NCBI RefSeq assembly: GCF_000788395.1
Contig: NZ_CP009889.1
Coordinates: 1,554,490 to 1,618,489, forward strand
DNA length: 64,000 nt
Direction: 5' to 3'
From: Pseudoalteromonas piratica
GTDB taxonomy: Bacteria; Pseudomonadota; Gammaproteobacteria; Enterobacterales; Alteromonadaceae
The notes beneath the pieces were generated by a model, which worked only from the letters and a program-made list of their open reading frames with translations, ran no database searches and had not been told where the DNA came from. Of this stretch, positions 45,190-53,188 are shown piece by piece. Positions within the stretch are counted from its first letter, which is position 1. Each line of letters starts with the position of its first letter. The translations under genes were made by a program, and so were the position numbers.

Positions 45190-45828
45190 ATGGATAATAA
45201 CGCCCTCTCAGTCGATACATTTAATCGTTTAGCAAAGCAATATCAAGATAAGTATATGGACTTCGACCATTACTTTGATAGTTACGATACCTTTTGCCAG
45301 TTATTAAACACCAAAAACGCTAGCGTACTCGAAATTGGTTGCGGCCCCGGTAATGTAACTCGATACCTGCTAAATAAACGAAGCGATCTTCAGATCACAG
45401 GCATAGATCTGGCACCCAATATGATTGAACTTGCCAAAGCGAATAATCCAACAGCTCACTTTAAAGTGATGGACTCACGTAATCTAAGTGATTTAAATCA
45501 TCACTATGACGCTGTATTTAGCGGCTTTTGCACACCTTACTTAAATAGCCAAGAAGTTGAAAATCTGATTAAAGAAGTGTCGAAGTGTTTGAACGTGGGT
45601 GGCCTTTTCCATATCAGCACTATGGAAGGTGAAAGTGCTCGCTCAGGCTTGCAAACATCCAGCAAGGGCGATCAAATGTACATTTACTATCATACCTTTA
45701 GTGACCTTGCAGCCATGCTTGAAAAATATGCGTTTGATATTATTAAGGTTGACCGTAAAGTGATGAATTCAGATGCAACAACACCTGATACCGATCTCTT
45801 CATTTACGCTAAAAAACGCGCGCAATAG
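45190..45828 (+). CDS. class I SAM-dependent methyltransferase
   Basis: A 212-residue protein with motif I LEIGCGPGNVTRY (about 49-61), motif II GIDLAPNMI and a following HFKVMDSRN. AGGA precedes the ATG. It resembles Methyltransf_11 small-molecule methyltransferases. It forms a possible operon with the next two genes (45837 and 46205), which follow closely. Confidence 0.85.
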   Translation: MDNNALSVDTFNRLAKQYQDKYMDFDHYFDSYDTFCQLLNTKNASVLEIGCGPGNVTRYLLNKRSDLQITGIDLAPNMIELAKANNPTAHFKVMDSRNLSDLNHHYDAVFSGFCTPYLNSQEVENLIKEVSKCLNVGGLFHISTMEGESARSGLQTSSKGDQMYIYYHTFSDLAAMLEKYAFDIIKVDRKVMNSDATTPDTDLFIYAKKRAQ

Positions 45829-45836
45829 GAAGTACT

Positions 45837-46208
45837 ATGTTTAACCAACACGTGCTCTACGTCACCATAAATAAAGATCACATCACGATTGATAACTTTG
45901 ACGCTAACAAGCAGGAAGTGATCACTGGCGCGTTTTCTAATGCGCGTTTAGCTATCGCACATTTTCAAACTTGCGAAGCTCAGTTAAAAGAAGCCATCAG
46001 CCGCGTACAAAGCAAATCATTGCTGCAAAGCCTTACATTAGTAATGCATCAACAAGTACTCAACGACGGTGGTTTATGTGAAATTGAAGAGCGTATTTTA
46101 CTTGAGCTTGGGTTAGGCGCTGGTGCAAGCAAAGTATTTATCTGGCAAGGTGAACCACTTACCAGTGAGCTGATAAAGCAAAAAATTTACGAGAAAGGAC
46201 AATCATGA
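45837..46208 (+). CDS. conserved hypothetical protein
   Basis: A 123-residue cytosolic protein with GGAAG before the ATG. The C-terminal half carries a glycine-rich pattern ELGLGAGASKVFIWQGEPLT that looks conserved, but I do not know the family. It starts 9 bases after the methyltransferase and overlaps the PhzF gene by four bases (ATGA), so the three are translated together. Confidence 0.65.
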   Translation: MFNQHVLYVTINKDHITIDNFDANKQEVITGAFSNARLAIAHFQTCEAQLKEAISRVQSKSLLQSLTLVMHQQVLNDGGLCEIEERILLELGLGAGASKVFIWQGEPLTSELIKQKIYEKGQS

Positions 46209-47002
46209 AACTTGAAATGCACGTAGTTGATGCGTTTACAAATGAGCTGTTTAAAGGCAATTCTGCGGCTGTAATCATCACAACTGAATGGCTGCCAAAA
46301 CACAAAATGCAGGCCATTGCGAGCGAGAACAATTTATCCGAAACCGCATATTTAGTAAAAGATAGCAAAGGTGTTTTTCATATTCGCTGGTTTTCACCGC
46401 TCACTGAGATTGATTTTTGTGGCCACGCAACACTTGCTTCCGCCTTTGTTTTATTTTCGAAGCACCCTGAAATATCAAAGCTTAAATTTTTCGCAAGTGC
46501 GGTAGGCGAAATGACTATCGTTAAAAACGCCCTTGGCCGCATTGAAATGGATTTTCCAAATCGCCAACCAGTGCTTGTTGCCACCAGCGACATTCCCAAA
46601 GCTTTGCTTGAGGGGCTTTCACACCCGCCTATTGAGGTGCTTAAAAACAATCAAGCTTACTTCGCCATTTATGATAATGAAGCGACTATCAATGCGATCA
46701 CCACCGATTCTGACAAGCTCAAACAGCTGGCCCCTTTTGATGTTACGGTGAGTGCACCAAGTAAAGACTTTGATTGCGCATCACGTTATTTTTGGCCAGC
46801 CAATGGCGGTGATGAAGACCCTGTAACCGGCTCTATTCACACAGGCATCGCACCTTACTGGGCTGAGAAACTTAATAAGCAACAGATTGTGGCGCTGCAA
46901 GCATCAAAACGCAGTGGCATTTTGTACTGTGAAGTAAGCGATGAGCGTGTAAAAATATCAGGTGATGCAGTGCAATACCTTTCAGGCACCATTACAGTTT
47001 AA
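46205..47002 (+). CDS. PhzF-family isomerase/epimerase-like enzyme
   Basis: A 265-residue protein with the PhzF fold of two similar halves: HVVDAFTNELFKGNSAAV (start), NNLSETAYLV with the catalytic Glu (about residue 45), FSPLTEIDFCGHATLASAF and GGDEDPVTGSIHTGIAPYW (second half). PhzF enzymes move double bonds or isomerise small acids; phenazine genes are absent, so the substrate here is unknown. Its start overlaps the preceding gene. Confidence 0.88.
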   Translation: MKLEMHVVDAFTNELFKGNSAAVIITTEWLPKHKMQAIASENNLSETAYLVKDSKGVFHIRWFSPLTEIDFCGHATLASAFVLFSKHPEISKLKFFASAVGEMTIVKNALGRIEMDFPNRQPVLVATSDIPKALLEGLSHPPIEVLKNNQAYFAIYDNEATINAITTDSDKLKQLAPFDVTVSAPSKDFDCASRYFWPANGGDEDPVTGSIHTGIAPYWAEKLNKQQIVALQASKRSGILYCEVSDERVKISGDAVQYLSGTITV

Positions 47003-47020
47003 ATAAGTTCCGCATTAACA

Positions 47021-47428
47021 TCACTTCAGCTTGTTCGGCTTAGCTTTTAGGCGTTTACCTGCAAGGTTTAAAAAACGCTGAAACGTAGGACAAACTAAAT
47101 GATGAGGCGCGCTACACTCAGCAGCGTGCCTTAAACCATCGCGTATCGCAGTCATCGATTTTATTTGCTTATCAAGCTCATCTGCCTTTTCTAGCAATAA
47201 TGAACGATTCACCTCAACACCATTTGGCAATAGCATTTTAGCAATTTCATCGAGCGATAACCCCACGTAGCGCCCCAAATTAATCAGCGCTAATTTTTCG
47301 ATCACTTGCTTGTCATAATAACGGCGCAAACCATTGCGCCCTGCTGAGCGAATAAGTCCTTTCTCTTCATAATAGCGCAGTGTAGAAGGCTTAAGCCCTG
47401 ACTGCTTTGCCACTTCTGCAATATCCAT
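47021..47428 (-). CDS. MerR-family transcriptional regulator
   Basis: A 135-residue protein from ATG 47428 with GGAAGGG about 9 bases upstream; an earlier in-frame start at 47605 would add a stretch without MerR similarity. The winged HTH is MDIAEVAKQSGLKPSTLRYYEEKGLI (1-26) and RRYYDKQV. A dimerisation coiled coil follows, and the tail has CSAPHHLVCPTFQRF, with two cysteines eight apart, which may sense metal or oxidant. The divergent methyltransferase at 47512 has a MerR-type promoter between the two genes. Confidence 0.88.
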   Translation of the reverse strand: MDIAEVAKQSGLKPSTLRYYEEKGLIRSAGRNGLRRYYDKQVIEKLALINLGRYVGLSLDEIAKMLLPNGVEVNRSLLLEKADELDKQIKSMTAIRDGLRHAAECSAPHHLVCPTFQRFLNLAGKRLKAKPNKLK

Positions 47429-47448
47429 TAATACCCTTCCTACAACAC

Positions 47449-47479
47449 TTGACTTAAAGTCGACTTGAAGTAATAGACT
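47449..47479 (+). promoter_or_regulatory. MerR-type 19-bp-spacer promoter with dyad operator
   Basis: TTGACT (47449-47454), a 19-bp spacer and TAGACT (47474-47479). The spacer holds the near-perfect palindrome ACTTAAAGTCGACTTGAAGT (47452-47471; one mismatched pair). A long 19-bp spacer containing a dyad is diagnostic of MerR-activated promoters, so the MerR gene next door probably controls the methyltransferase and itself. Confidence 0.85.
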
Positions 47480-47511
47480 TATTCTATTCGTTAACAACAC
47501 AGGCGTAAATA

Positions 47512-48117
47512 ATGACATTTGATAATATGTGGGATGTGCGATTTGCAGAACAGGAATATGCGTATGGCACTCAGCCAAATACCTTTTTACAACAGCAGAT
47601 TGCACAACTTAAGCAAGGTAAATTGCTCACGTTAGCCGAAGGTGAAGGTCGCAATGCTGTATTTTTAGCAAAGCAAGGTTTTAAGGTGGTTGCCGTTGAT
47701 GCATCTGTTGAGGGAATTAAAAAAGCAAAACATTTAGCTGCCATAAATAGTGTGGAAATTGAATTTATTCATGCCGATTTGACCACATTTGATCTTGGTG
47801 AAAACCGCTGGGACAGTGTGGTGTCGATATTCTCACCACTCGCAGAAACAGAACGGCATCACTTGCATCAAAAAGTGGTAAAAAGTTTAAAGCCAAATGG
47901 TACTTTTTTAATGGAGGCTTATACGCCAGAGCAAATTAAATTTGCGACCGGTGGCGGTAATGATGTCTCAACCATGCTTACCAAAGAGCAAGCTAAACGT
48001 GAATTAAAGGGACTCGATTTCAAGTTACTGCAAGAAATAGAACGCAGTGTCATTGAAGGCAAGTTTCACACAGGTAATGCGTCAGTGTTGCAAGTAATTG
48101 CTAAAAAAGCGATATAA
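47512..48117 (+). CDS. SAM-dependent methyltransferase under MerR control
   Basis: A 201-residue protein of the TehB-like methyltransferase type: MWDVRFAEQEYAYGTQPN start, AEGEGRNAVFLAKQG motif I (about 42-56) and DASVEGIKKAK motif II. TehB-type enzymes methylate tellurite, selenite, thiols or other toxic small molecules. The upstream MerR-type promoter implies induction by a toxic compound. Confidence 0.85.
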   Translation: MTFDNMWDVRFAEQEYAYGTQPNTFLQQQIAQLKQGKLLTLAEGEGRNAVFLAKQGFKVVAVDASVEGIKKAKHLAAINSVEIEFIHADLTTFDLGENRWDSVVSIFSPLAETERHHLHQKVVKSLKPNGTFLMEAYTPEQIKFATGGGNDVSTMLTKEQAKRELKGLDFKLLQEIERSVIEGKFHTGNASVLQVIAKKAI

Positions 48118-48183
48118 ATCAGTACTCTAAAATGATACAAAGGCGTTCATGCCATTTATTTTAATACGCAAAAGGAAGTTAAA

Positions 48184-48933
48184 ATGCGTTTATCCCTGAC
48201 TTTAGCGCTAATTTTAGCAATTAGCAGTGGCGGACTTTTAGCCAGCACCAATAACACAATTTATGATGAATTACGGGACCGCAATATTCCTGTTACGGTT
48301 TCTAAGCCTATAAATTCAGCAAGTTGCACGCAAAAAAATCAATGTCCGGTCGCCATAATTAGCGCAGGTTACGGCATTAAGCATACAAAGTATCAATTTA
48401 TTGAAGCCCTGCTTAAACAGCGTGGATTTTTAACCATTGCCGTTGGTCATGAGTTGCCAAGCGATCCACCACTATCGACCACTGGCAATTTATACCAAAC
48501 ACGCAGTGAAAATTGGCAGCGTGGCGCAGCCACTTTGCGTTTTGTAAGATCTTTTCTTGGCGAAAAATTTGTTGGGTATAACTTTAATGCGCTCACGCTT
48601 ATAGGTCATTCAAATGGTGGGGATATTTCGTCGTGGCTTGCAAATGAACACGTCGATTTTATTGAGCGTGTGATTACCATTGATCATCGCCGTGTGCCAC
48701 TTCCGCGAAATCACAATATCAAAGTGCTATCAATTCGTGGCAGCGATTTCCCAGCAGATGAAGGCGTGCTTTACACACCAAGTGAATTAAGTGAATACCC
48801 TGTCTGTATCGTTAAAATTGATAAGTCTCGCCATAACGATATGTACGATGGCGGCCCGACTTGGTTAAAAGAAGCCATTATCGACAAAATCGCGCTATTT
48901 TTAACTAATAAGCCCTGTGACAATAAGCGTTAA
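48184..48933 (+). CDS. secreted alpha/beta-hydrolase
   Basis: A 249-residue protein with AAGGAAG before the ATG and a signal peptide (cleavage about residue 21, LLAS). The nucleophile elbow GHSNGGD (about 139-145) and SRHNDMYDG, with a later His, fit an alpha/beta-hydrolase; ISAGYGIKHTKYQF is the oxyanion region. Lipase, esterase or peptidase activity cannot be separated from sequence. Confidence 0.8.
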   Translation: MRLSLTLALILAISSGGLLASTNNTIYDELRDRNIPVTVSKPINSASCTQKNQCPVAIISAGYGIKHTKYQFIEALLKQRGFLTIAVGHELPSDPPLSTTGNLYQTRSENWQRGAATLRFVRSFLGEKFVGYNFNALTLIGHSNGGDISSWLANEHVDFIERVITIDHRRVPLPRNHNIKVLSIRGSDFPADEGVLYTPSELSEYPVCIVKIDKSRHNDMYDGGPTWLKEAIIDKIALFLTNKPCDNKR

Positions 48934-48937
48934 TACA

Positions 48938-49432
48938 ATGACAAAACAAAGCTTGTTCAATACACAACGCCTCAACATAAAAGCTCTGAATACACCGCTC
49001 GGAAGCAGTGAACTATGCCAACTGGTGTGTATTTTAAGTGATGAGGTTACCGAACATTTGCCGCCAAGTTTTCAGGGAATAACAAGCGAACATGCAGCCA
49101 AAACATGGTTAAACGAACAAGTACAAACTAGCCAAGTATACGGTCTTTACTTAAATGACGTGGTGCAACTTGCAGGGCTTTTAATTATTTATGTTGAAAA
49201 TCATCAAGCCCATATTGGCTATTTGTTTGCAAAATCACATTGGGGTAAAGGCTTAGCAACTGAGTTGCTGGCGGGTTTAATTGCCTATGGTAAATCACAC
49301 AATGAGTGGCATGTTATCAATGGCGGTGTCAGCAAAGATAACAGAGCCTCAGCCCATGTACTAACAAAACAGGGCTTTGTTGAAACACCATCAAATAATA
49401 GCGACATGCTGCACTTTGAGTTAACTCTGTAA
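48938..49432 (+). CDS. GNAT acetyltransferase, RimJ/RimL-like
   Basis: A 164-residue protein from ATG 48938; a GTG at 48917 inside the upstream gene is possible. FNTQRLNIKALN at the start and SHWGKGLATELLAGLIAYG (acetyl-CoA motif, about 102-120), then VSKDNRASAHVLTKQGF (RimJ-like asparagine motif). It may acetylate an amino terminus or a small amine. Confidence 0.82.
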   Translation: MTKQSLFNTQRLNIKALNTPLGSSELCQLVCILSDEVTEHLPPSFQGITSEHAAKTWLNEQVQTSQVYGLYLNDVVQLAGLLIIYVENHQAHIGYLFAKSHWGKGLATELLAGLIAYGKSHNEWHVINGGVSKDNRASAHVLTKQGFVETPSNNSDMLHFELTL

Positions 49433-49436
49433 CACT

Positions 49437-49925
49437 ATGCAAAAATTACTAATTAGCAGCTGCTTGATGGGTAAGCCTGTGCGTTACAACGCAACTTCGG
49501 TATCGTTTGATTTATCAAAACTAAAAAGCCATTTCACGCTTGTGCCATTTTGCCCCGAGGTAAGCGCAGGTTTACCCACGCCAAGACCTCCCGCCGAAAT
49601 CACACATTCAAACATAACACATGCGATTATTGTGAAACAAAATGATGGCCTTGATGTAACAAACGCATTTGAACAAGGCGCAAAACTCGCTTTAGCACAT
49701 TGCCAAACACATCATATTAAATTCGCATTATTAACCGAATTTAGCCCCAGCTGCGGCAGCACTCAAATCTATGACGGCACATTTAAAGGCATTAAACAGC
49801 GCGGCCAAGGGATCACAGCAAAGTTATTAAGCAAACATGGCGTTAAAGTATTTAATCAATTCCAAGTTAATGATTTAATTGAGCTAGCTAAAAAGGACAA
49901 GGACCATTTCAGTGCTCACTATTGA
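49437..49925 (+). CDS. DUF523 protein (TudS-like, three-cysteine cluster)
   Basis: A 162-residue protein of the DUF523 family: ISSCLMGKPVRYN, FCPEVSAGLPTPRPPAEI and EFSPSCGS supply the three conserved cysteines (C9 and two others). In characterised thiouracil desulfurases (TudS) such cysteines hold a 4Fe-4S cluster; some family members are of unknown role. The stop overlaps the next GNAT gene by 14 bases. Confidence 0.88.
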   Translation: MQKLLISSCLMGKPVRYNATSVSFDLSKLKSHFTLVPFCPEVSAGLPTPRPPAEITHSNITHAIIVKQNDGLDVTNAFEQGAKLALAHCQTHHIKFALLTEFSPSCGSTQIYDGTFKGIKQRGQGITAKLLSKHGVKVFNQFQVNDLIELAKKDKDHFSAHY

Positions 49926-50433
49926 TTACAGCGTTGCCAAACCAGAAAACGCAATGGATATTGCAGCCCTTCATACCAAAAGCTGGCAAAGTACTTACCA
50001 TACAATGCTAAAAGCGGAGTATTTAAGTGAAATAGCACCGAGCGAAAGGCTTGCAGTGTGGCAATCGCGTTTTAGTCACGATAACGACAAACAACATGTG
50101 ATTATTGCAAACCATCACAGCAAACTTGTCGGCTTTATTTGTGTTTACGCAGATCATAGCGAGGAGCATGGCAGTCTTCTTGATAACCTACATGTCGATA
50201 GCAACTACCATGGCAACGGCATAGCCAAACAATTAATTACCTTGGCAATGACATGGCTAAAAGAAAACGCTAAGTACCCAAGTGTTCACCTTGAAGTGTT
50301 ATCTGGCAATCAGCACGCCATTAAGGTTTATGAAAAGCTCGGCGCGAAACGCATAAAAGAAGGTGTATGGCACGCACCTTGTGGCTCGCTGGTTGATGAG
50401 TATGTTTATTTATGGCCAAAAATTCCGTTATAA
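49912..50433 (+). CDS. GNAT-family N-acetyltransferase
   Basis: A 173-residue protein with GTG start at 49912 and GGA 8 bases upstream. VAKPENAMDIAALHTKSWQSTY begins the fold; NYHGNGIAKQLITLAMTWL (about 101-119) is the acetyl-CoA motif and NQHAIKVYEKLGAKR is a typical GNAT end. Overlaps the DUF523 gene, so the two are coupled. Confidence 0.85.
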   Translation: MLTIDYSVAKPENAMDIAALHTKSWQSTYHTMLKAEYLSEIAPSERLAVWQSRFSHDNDKQHVIIANHHSKLVGFICVYADHSEEHGSLLDNLHVDSNYHGNGIAKQLITLAMTWLKENAKYPSVHLEVLSGNQHAIKVYEKLGAKRIKEGVWHAPCGSLVDEYVYLWPKIPL

Positions 50434-50472
50434 GTAACCAAACACTTACACTATAGAACTTGTTCAGTAGCC

Positions 50473-50531
50473 TGTCGTAAAACTGTCAGGGGGTTGTCAG
50501 ATAGATGTCGTAATAACGTCTAGTATTTGTC
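50473..50531 (+). promoter_or_regulatory. array of six TGTC repeats at exact 11-bp spacing
   Basis: TGTC occurs at 50473, 50484, 50495, 50506 and 50528, and CGTC at 50517: six copies every 11 bases, all on one face of the helix. The array lies 67 bases before the XRE-membrane regulator gene (50598). A -10-like TGTAAT is at 50534-50539 with no clear -35, as expected of an activator-dependent promoter. Confidence 0.75.
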
Positions 50532-50597
50532 GCTGTAATCTGTACACTCATTTTCTATGCTCAGCCTTATCAATAGCACCTGATAAGGAACAACCCA

Positions 50598-51083
50598 ATG
50601 AGTCTATTTGTGAAACTTGATAATAAGAAAATACAACAACTACGCTTGCAACATTGCTGGAGCCAAGAAGAGCTTGCAGTGACAGCAGGTTTAAGTATTC
50701 GCACCATTCAGCGTGTTGAAAAAAATGGCAATGCCTCGCTTGAAACAAGCAAAGCGCTTGCAGCTGTGTTTGAACTCACACCGGCACAATTGCAGCAACA
50801 ATCCACCATTGAACATGTTGCCTTTCACTTTTTAGTTAAATATGGCTGGATAGCCGCATTTGCTATTTCGAGCATTCTATTTGGTTTATGGATTGTCGAT
50901 ATTCTGATCCCAACGCTAAAAGGCGCTAATTTTGACGCACAATACGAATTACATGGTAATTTCCGCTATTTGGATTTTGGTGGCATTAGCTTTGTGATAG
51001 GGTTTGTCTGGTTGAGCATTAATGTGTTTGTGGATTTTCAAACACGTAAAAAACAACTTTCCAGCTCAACCTCTTCTATTTAA
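50598..51083 (+). CDS. short XRE-family regulator with membrane-spanning tail
   Basis: A 161-residue protein. Residues 8-62 are a helix-turn-helix (HCWSQEELAVTAGLSIRTIQRVE) and the C-terminal half has two hydrophobic segments (about 80-102 and 127-145). AAGGAAC precedes the ATG by about 9 bases. It probably senses a membrane signal and binds the TGTC array upstream of itself. It has the same plan as the longer regulator at 29318. Confidence 0.85.
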   Translation: MSLFVKLDNKKIQQLRLQHCWSQEELAVTAGLSIRTIQRVEKNGNASLETSKALAAVFELTPAQLQQQSTIEHVAFHFLVKYGWIAAFAISSILFGLWIVDILIPTLKGANFDAQYELHGNFRYLDFGGISFVIGFVWLSINVFVDFQTRKKQLSSSTSSI

Positions 51084-51091
51084 GGATAAAT

Positions 51092-51502
51092 ATGTATTCA
51101 GCAAGCTGCCTTTGTGGCGAAGTTCATATGACCATAAACGGTGCAATTAGCGATATTATTCATTGCCACTGCTCGCTTTGCCGCAAATCAAGCGGCACCG
51201 CCTTTGCCACAAATGGTTTTATCACAACAAAGTCGCTTAGCATCACTAAGGGGCAAAGCTTTATAAATGCCTTTGAAGTAAAACCAGGCAGAAAACGTCA
51301 TTTTTGCAAACAATGTGCGTCTCCACTTTATAGCTCAAACGCGGATGACCCAACTCGTTTACGCCTTCGTCTTGGCGTGCTAAATAGCGATATCACTGAA
51401 CGACCAATGTCACATAATTTTGTCGATTCAAAGGCTAATTGGGATAGCTTAAATGAAGATCTCCCGCATTACTCTGAATTTGAACCGAGTCGTGCAAAGT
51501 AA
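51092..51502 (+). CDS. GFA/CENP-V-type zinc protein
   Basis: A 136-residue protein with the GFA zinc pattern CLCGEVH, HCHCSLCRKSSG and HFCKQCASPLYSS. Members bind zinc and some process glutathione-formaldehyde adducts; true substrate is unproven. It starts 9 bases after the XRE regulator and is followed at 15 bases by an SDR, so a three-gene operon is likely. Confidence 0.9.
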   Translation: MYSASCLCGEVHMTINGAISDIIHCHCSLCRKSSGTAFATNGFITTKSLSITKGQSFINAFEVKPGRKRHFCKQCASPLYSSNADDPTRLRLRLGVLNSDITERPMSHNFVDSKANWDSLNEDLPHYSEFEPSRAK

Positions 51503-51516
51503 CTGGGAGCCACTAA

Positions 51517-52248
51517 ATGAGCAAAGTTGTTTTAATTACAGGCGCGTCGCGTGGTATTGGCGCCGCCACCGCCAAGTTACTCGCACAACGTGGTTATAAT
51601 GTTGCTATCAACTATGTTAAAAACGCCGATGCCGCAACAGATGTTGCCAATGAGATAAAACAAAACGGCGGAATGTGTGACACATTTTGTGCAGATGTAA
51701 CTAATGAGTGTGACGTAATTCAATTGTTTAACGATGTTGAATCTCGCCTTGGGCCAGTTACTCACTTAGTAAATAACGCAGGTATTCTTTTTAAACAAAG
51801 TACACTTTCAGACATTTCCCTCGAGCGCTTTTTAAATACCGTTAACGGAAACCTTACCAGCACGTTTTTATGTGCCAAAGAATTCATAAAACGTTGCCCA
51901 AGTGATGGCGCAATGGTCAATGTCTCGTCGGGCGCAGCGCTGTCGGGTGCACCCTTTGAATATGTCGATTACGCAGCAGCAAAAGGCGCGGTCGATTCAC
52001 TCACACGAGGCCTTGCGTTAGAAGTCGCCGAGCGCGGTATTCGGGTAAACGCTGTGCGTCCTGGGCTAATTTATACTGATATTCATCGTGACGGTGGTGA
52101 GCCAGAGCGTGTTGACCGACTTAAAGAAAAAATTCCACTTAAGCGTGGCGGGCAACCTATTGAAGTGGCAAATAGCATCGCTTATTTATTATCAGACGAC
52201 GCCTCGTTTATTACGGGTAAAATCCTTGATGTAACTGGCGGGATTTAA
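51517..52248 (+). CDS. short-chain dehydrogenase/reductase (SDR)
   Basis: A 243-residue classical SDR: cofactor motif TGASRGIGAA (7-16), NNAG in LVNNAGIL (about 83-90), catalytic Ser in NVSSGAAL, and YAAAK (Tyr and Lys, about 152-156). The end motif is DDASFITGKILDVTGG. Most such enzymes use NAD(P)H to reduce carbonyls; substrate unknown. GGGAG precedes the ATG. Confidence 0.9.
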   Translation: MSKVVLITGASRGIGAATAKLLAQRGYNVAINYVKNADAATDVANEIKQNGGMCDTFCADVTNECDVIQLFNDVESRLGPVTHLVNNAGILFKQSTLSDISLERFLNTVNGNLTSTFLCAKEFIKRCPSDGAMVNVSSGAALSGAPFEYVDYAAAKGAVDSLTRGLALEVAERGIRVNAVRPGLIYTDIHRDGGEPERVDRLKEKIPLKRGGQPIEVANSIAYLLSDDASFITGKILDVTGGI

Positions 52249-52308
52249 ACTTAAGCTCGATAAATTAACGCTTAACAAATAAATTTAAGGGACAAATAAA
52301 AACTAAAA

Positions 52309-52689
52309 ATGGCATTTCTTTTATACATTGCAGCAATGGCTTTACTGGTGTTGGCCATCGCGCATTCTTATTTAGGTGAGCGCTATATTTTAATCAGGGT
52401 GTTTAAGCGCGATAATTTACCAAAATTGTTTGGCAATGATGACTTTACCAAACGCACATTGCGTTTTGCATGGCATTTAACGTCAATTGCTTGGCTTGGC
52501 CTTGCTGGTATTTTAGTGGTGTTAGCCCAGCCAACAATTGAGCCAAAACCGATTTTACTCATTATTTCAGCCACATTTTTTATTCACTTTATAGCGGCTT
52601 TATTTGGTTCTAAGGGTAAACACCTTTCGTGGATTTTATTTGCTTTGATCACGCTTTGCACAGCGCTTACTGCCATTCAATATTTTTGA
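52309..52689 (+). CDS. four-helix membrane protein
   Basis: A 126-residue protein with four hydrophobic segments (about 2-22, 55-72, 78-97, 105-124) and a basic loop (IRVFKRDNLPKLF). The ribosome-binding site is weak (GGGAC, 15 bases away). No family recognised. Confidence 0.6.
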   Translation: MAFLLYIAAMALLVLAIAHSYLGERYILIRVFKRDNLPKLFGNDDFTKRTLRFAWHLTSIAWLGLAGILVVLAQPTIEPKPILLIISATFFIHFIAALFGSKGKHLSWILFALITLCTALTAIQYF

Positions 52690-53019
52690 GCTCACTTTTC
52701 TAACTCACTGTTTTAAAACCCTCGCACACTTTAAGAGAAAATAATAAGCAATTTATTGCATGGCCCCATGGCCTATGAAATAGATGAGTAATAGCAGCCA
52801 TACTTTTTCGAATCCCATTGCCAAAATTTAATTCGACATCGAATTAAAAAACCATAATAGCCGCCTAAGAATATATTTAAAAAAAACTTAAAAAATATAT
52901 TTACTAATAAAAAACAGTAGCTTAAACAACCAAAACAGTATGATTAAGATTTGCACACTTGAACTTAGAACTCAAATCATTAGAATTGTAATTGATTTTA
53001 ACTGAATGAGGTAAATATT
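52690..53019. other. AT-rich region upstream of the putP operon
   Basis: This 330-base region has a 22-bp perfect palindrome at 52827-52848 (see below) and long A/T runs. It should contain the promoter of the small His-tail peptide, putP and proB. No RNA gene seen. Confidence 0.5.
52827..52848. promoter_or_regulatory. 22-bp perfect palindrome, likely operator of putP-proB
   Basis: TTTAATTCGA-CA-TCGAATTAAA: both 10-base arms are exact reverse complements around CA. It lies 172 bases before the next gene and no T run or stable GC stem is present, so a protein-binding site is likelier than a terminator. Confidence 0.55.
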
Positions 53020-53172
53020 ATGCGTACTAAAAGGGATCTATTTGGTTACCTATCTTTTAAAGTAATTGCTGCGCTAAGTTACTTATTAGCATTGGGTTCT
53101 ATAGCTAAAAAGCGTGTTTTTACGGACTCTAAAAAACACTATTCACACCAACACAGCAAATCACATAATTAA
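53020..53172 (+). CDS. 50-residue membrane peptide with His-rich tail, upstream of putP
   Basis: A 50-residue frame, not previously noted because it is short: ATG 53020 has GAGG 8 bases upstream and the stop is 16 bases before putP. The N-terminus is basic (MRTKRDLF), a hydrophobic segment follows (about 10-28, VIAALSYLLALG) and the tail is HYSHQHSKSHN, rich in His. The length, position and ribosome-binding site suggest a true small membrane protein cotranscribed with the proline symporter. Confidence 0.65.
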   Translation: MRTKRDLFGYLSFKVIAALSYLLALGSIAKKRVFTDSKKHYSHQHSKSHN

Positions 53173-53188
53173 TTAGTACTAAAACAAA

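Noticed and set aside
43978..52689. Possible integron cassette array (row of small plus-strand genes: GNATs, GrpB, methyltransferases, DUF523, GFA)
   Set aside because: No repeated attC-like hairpins between the genes, many genes overlap or form operons, and several have their own terminators or promoters.
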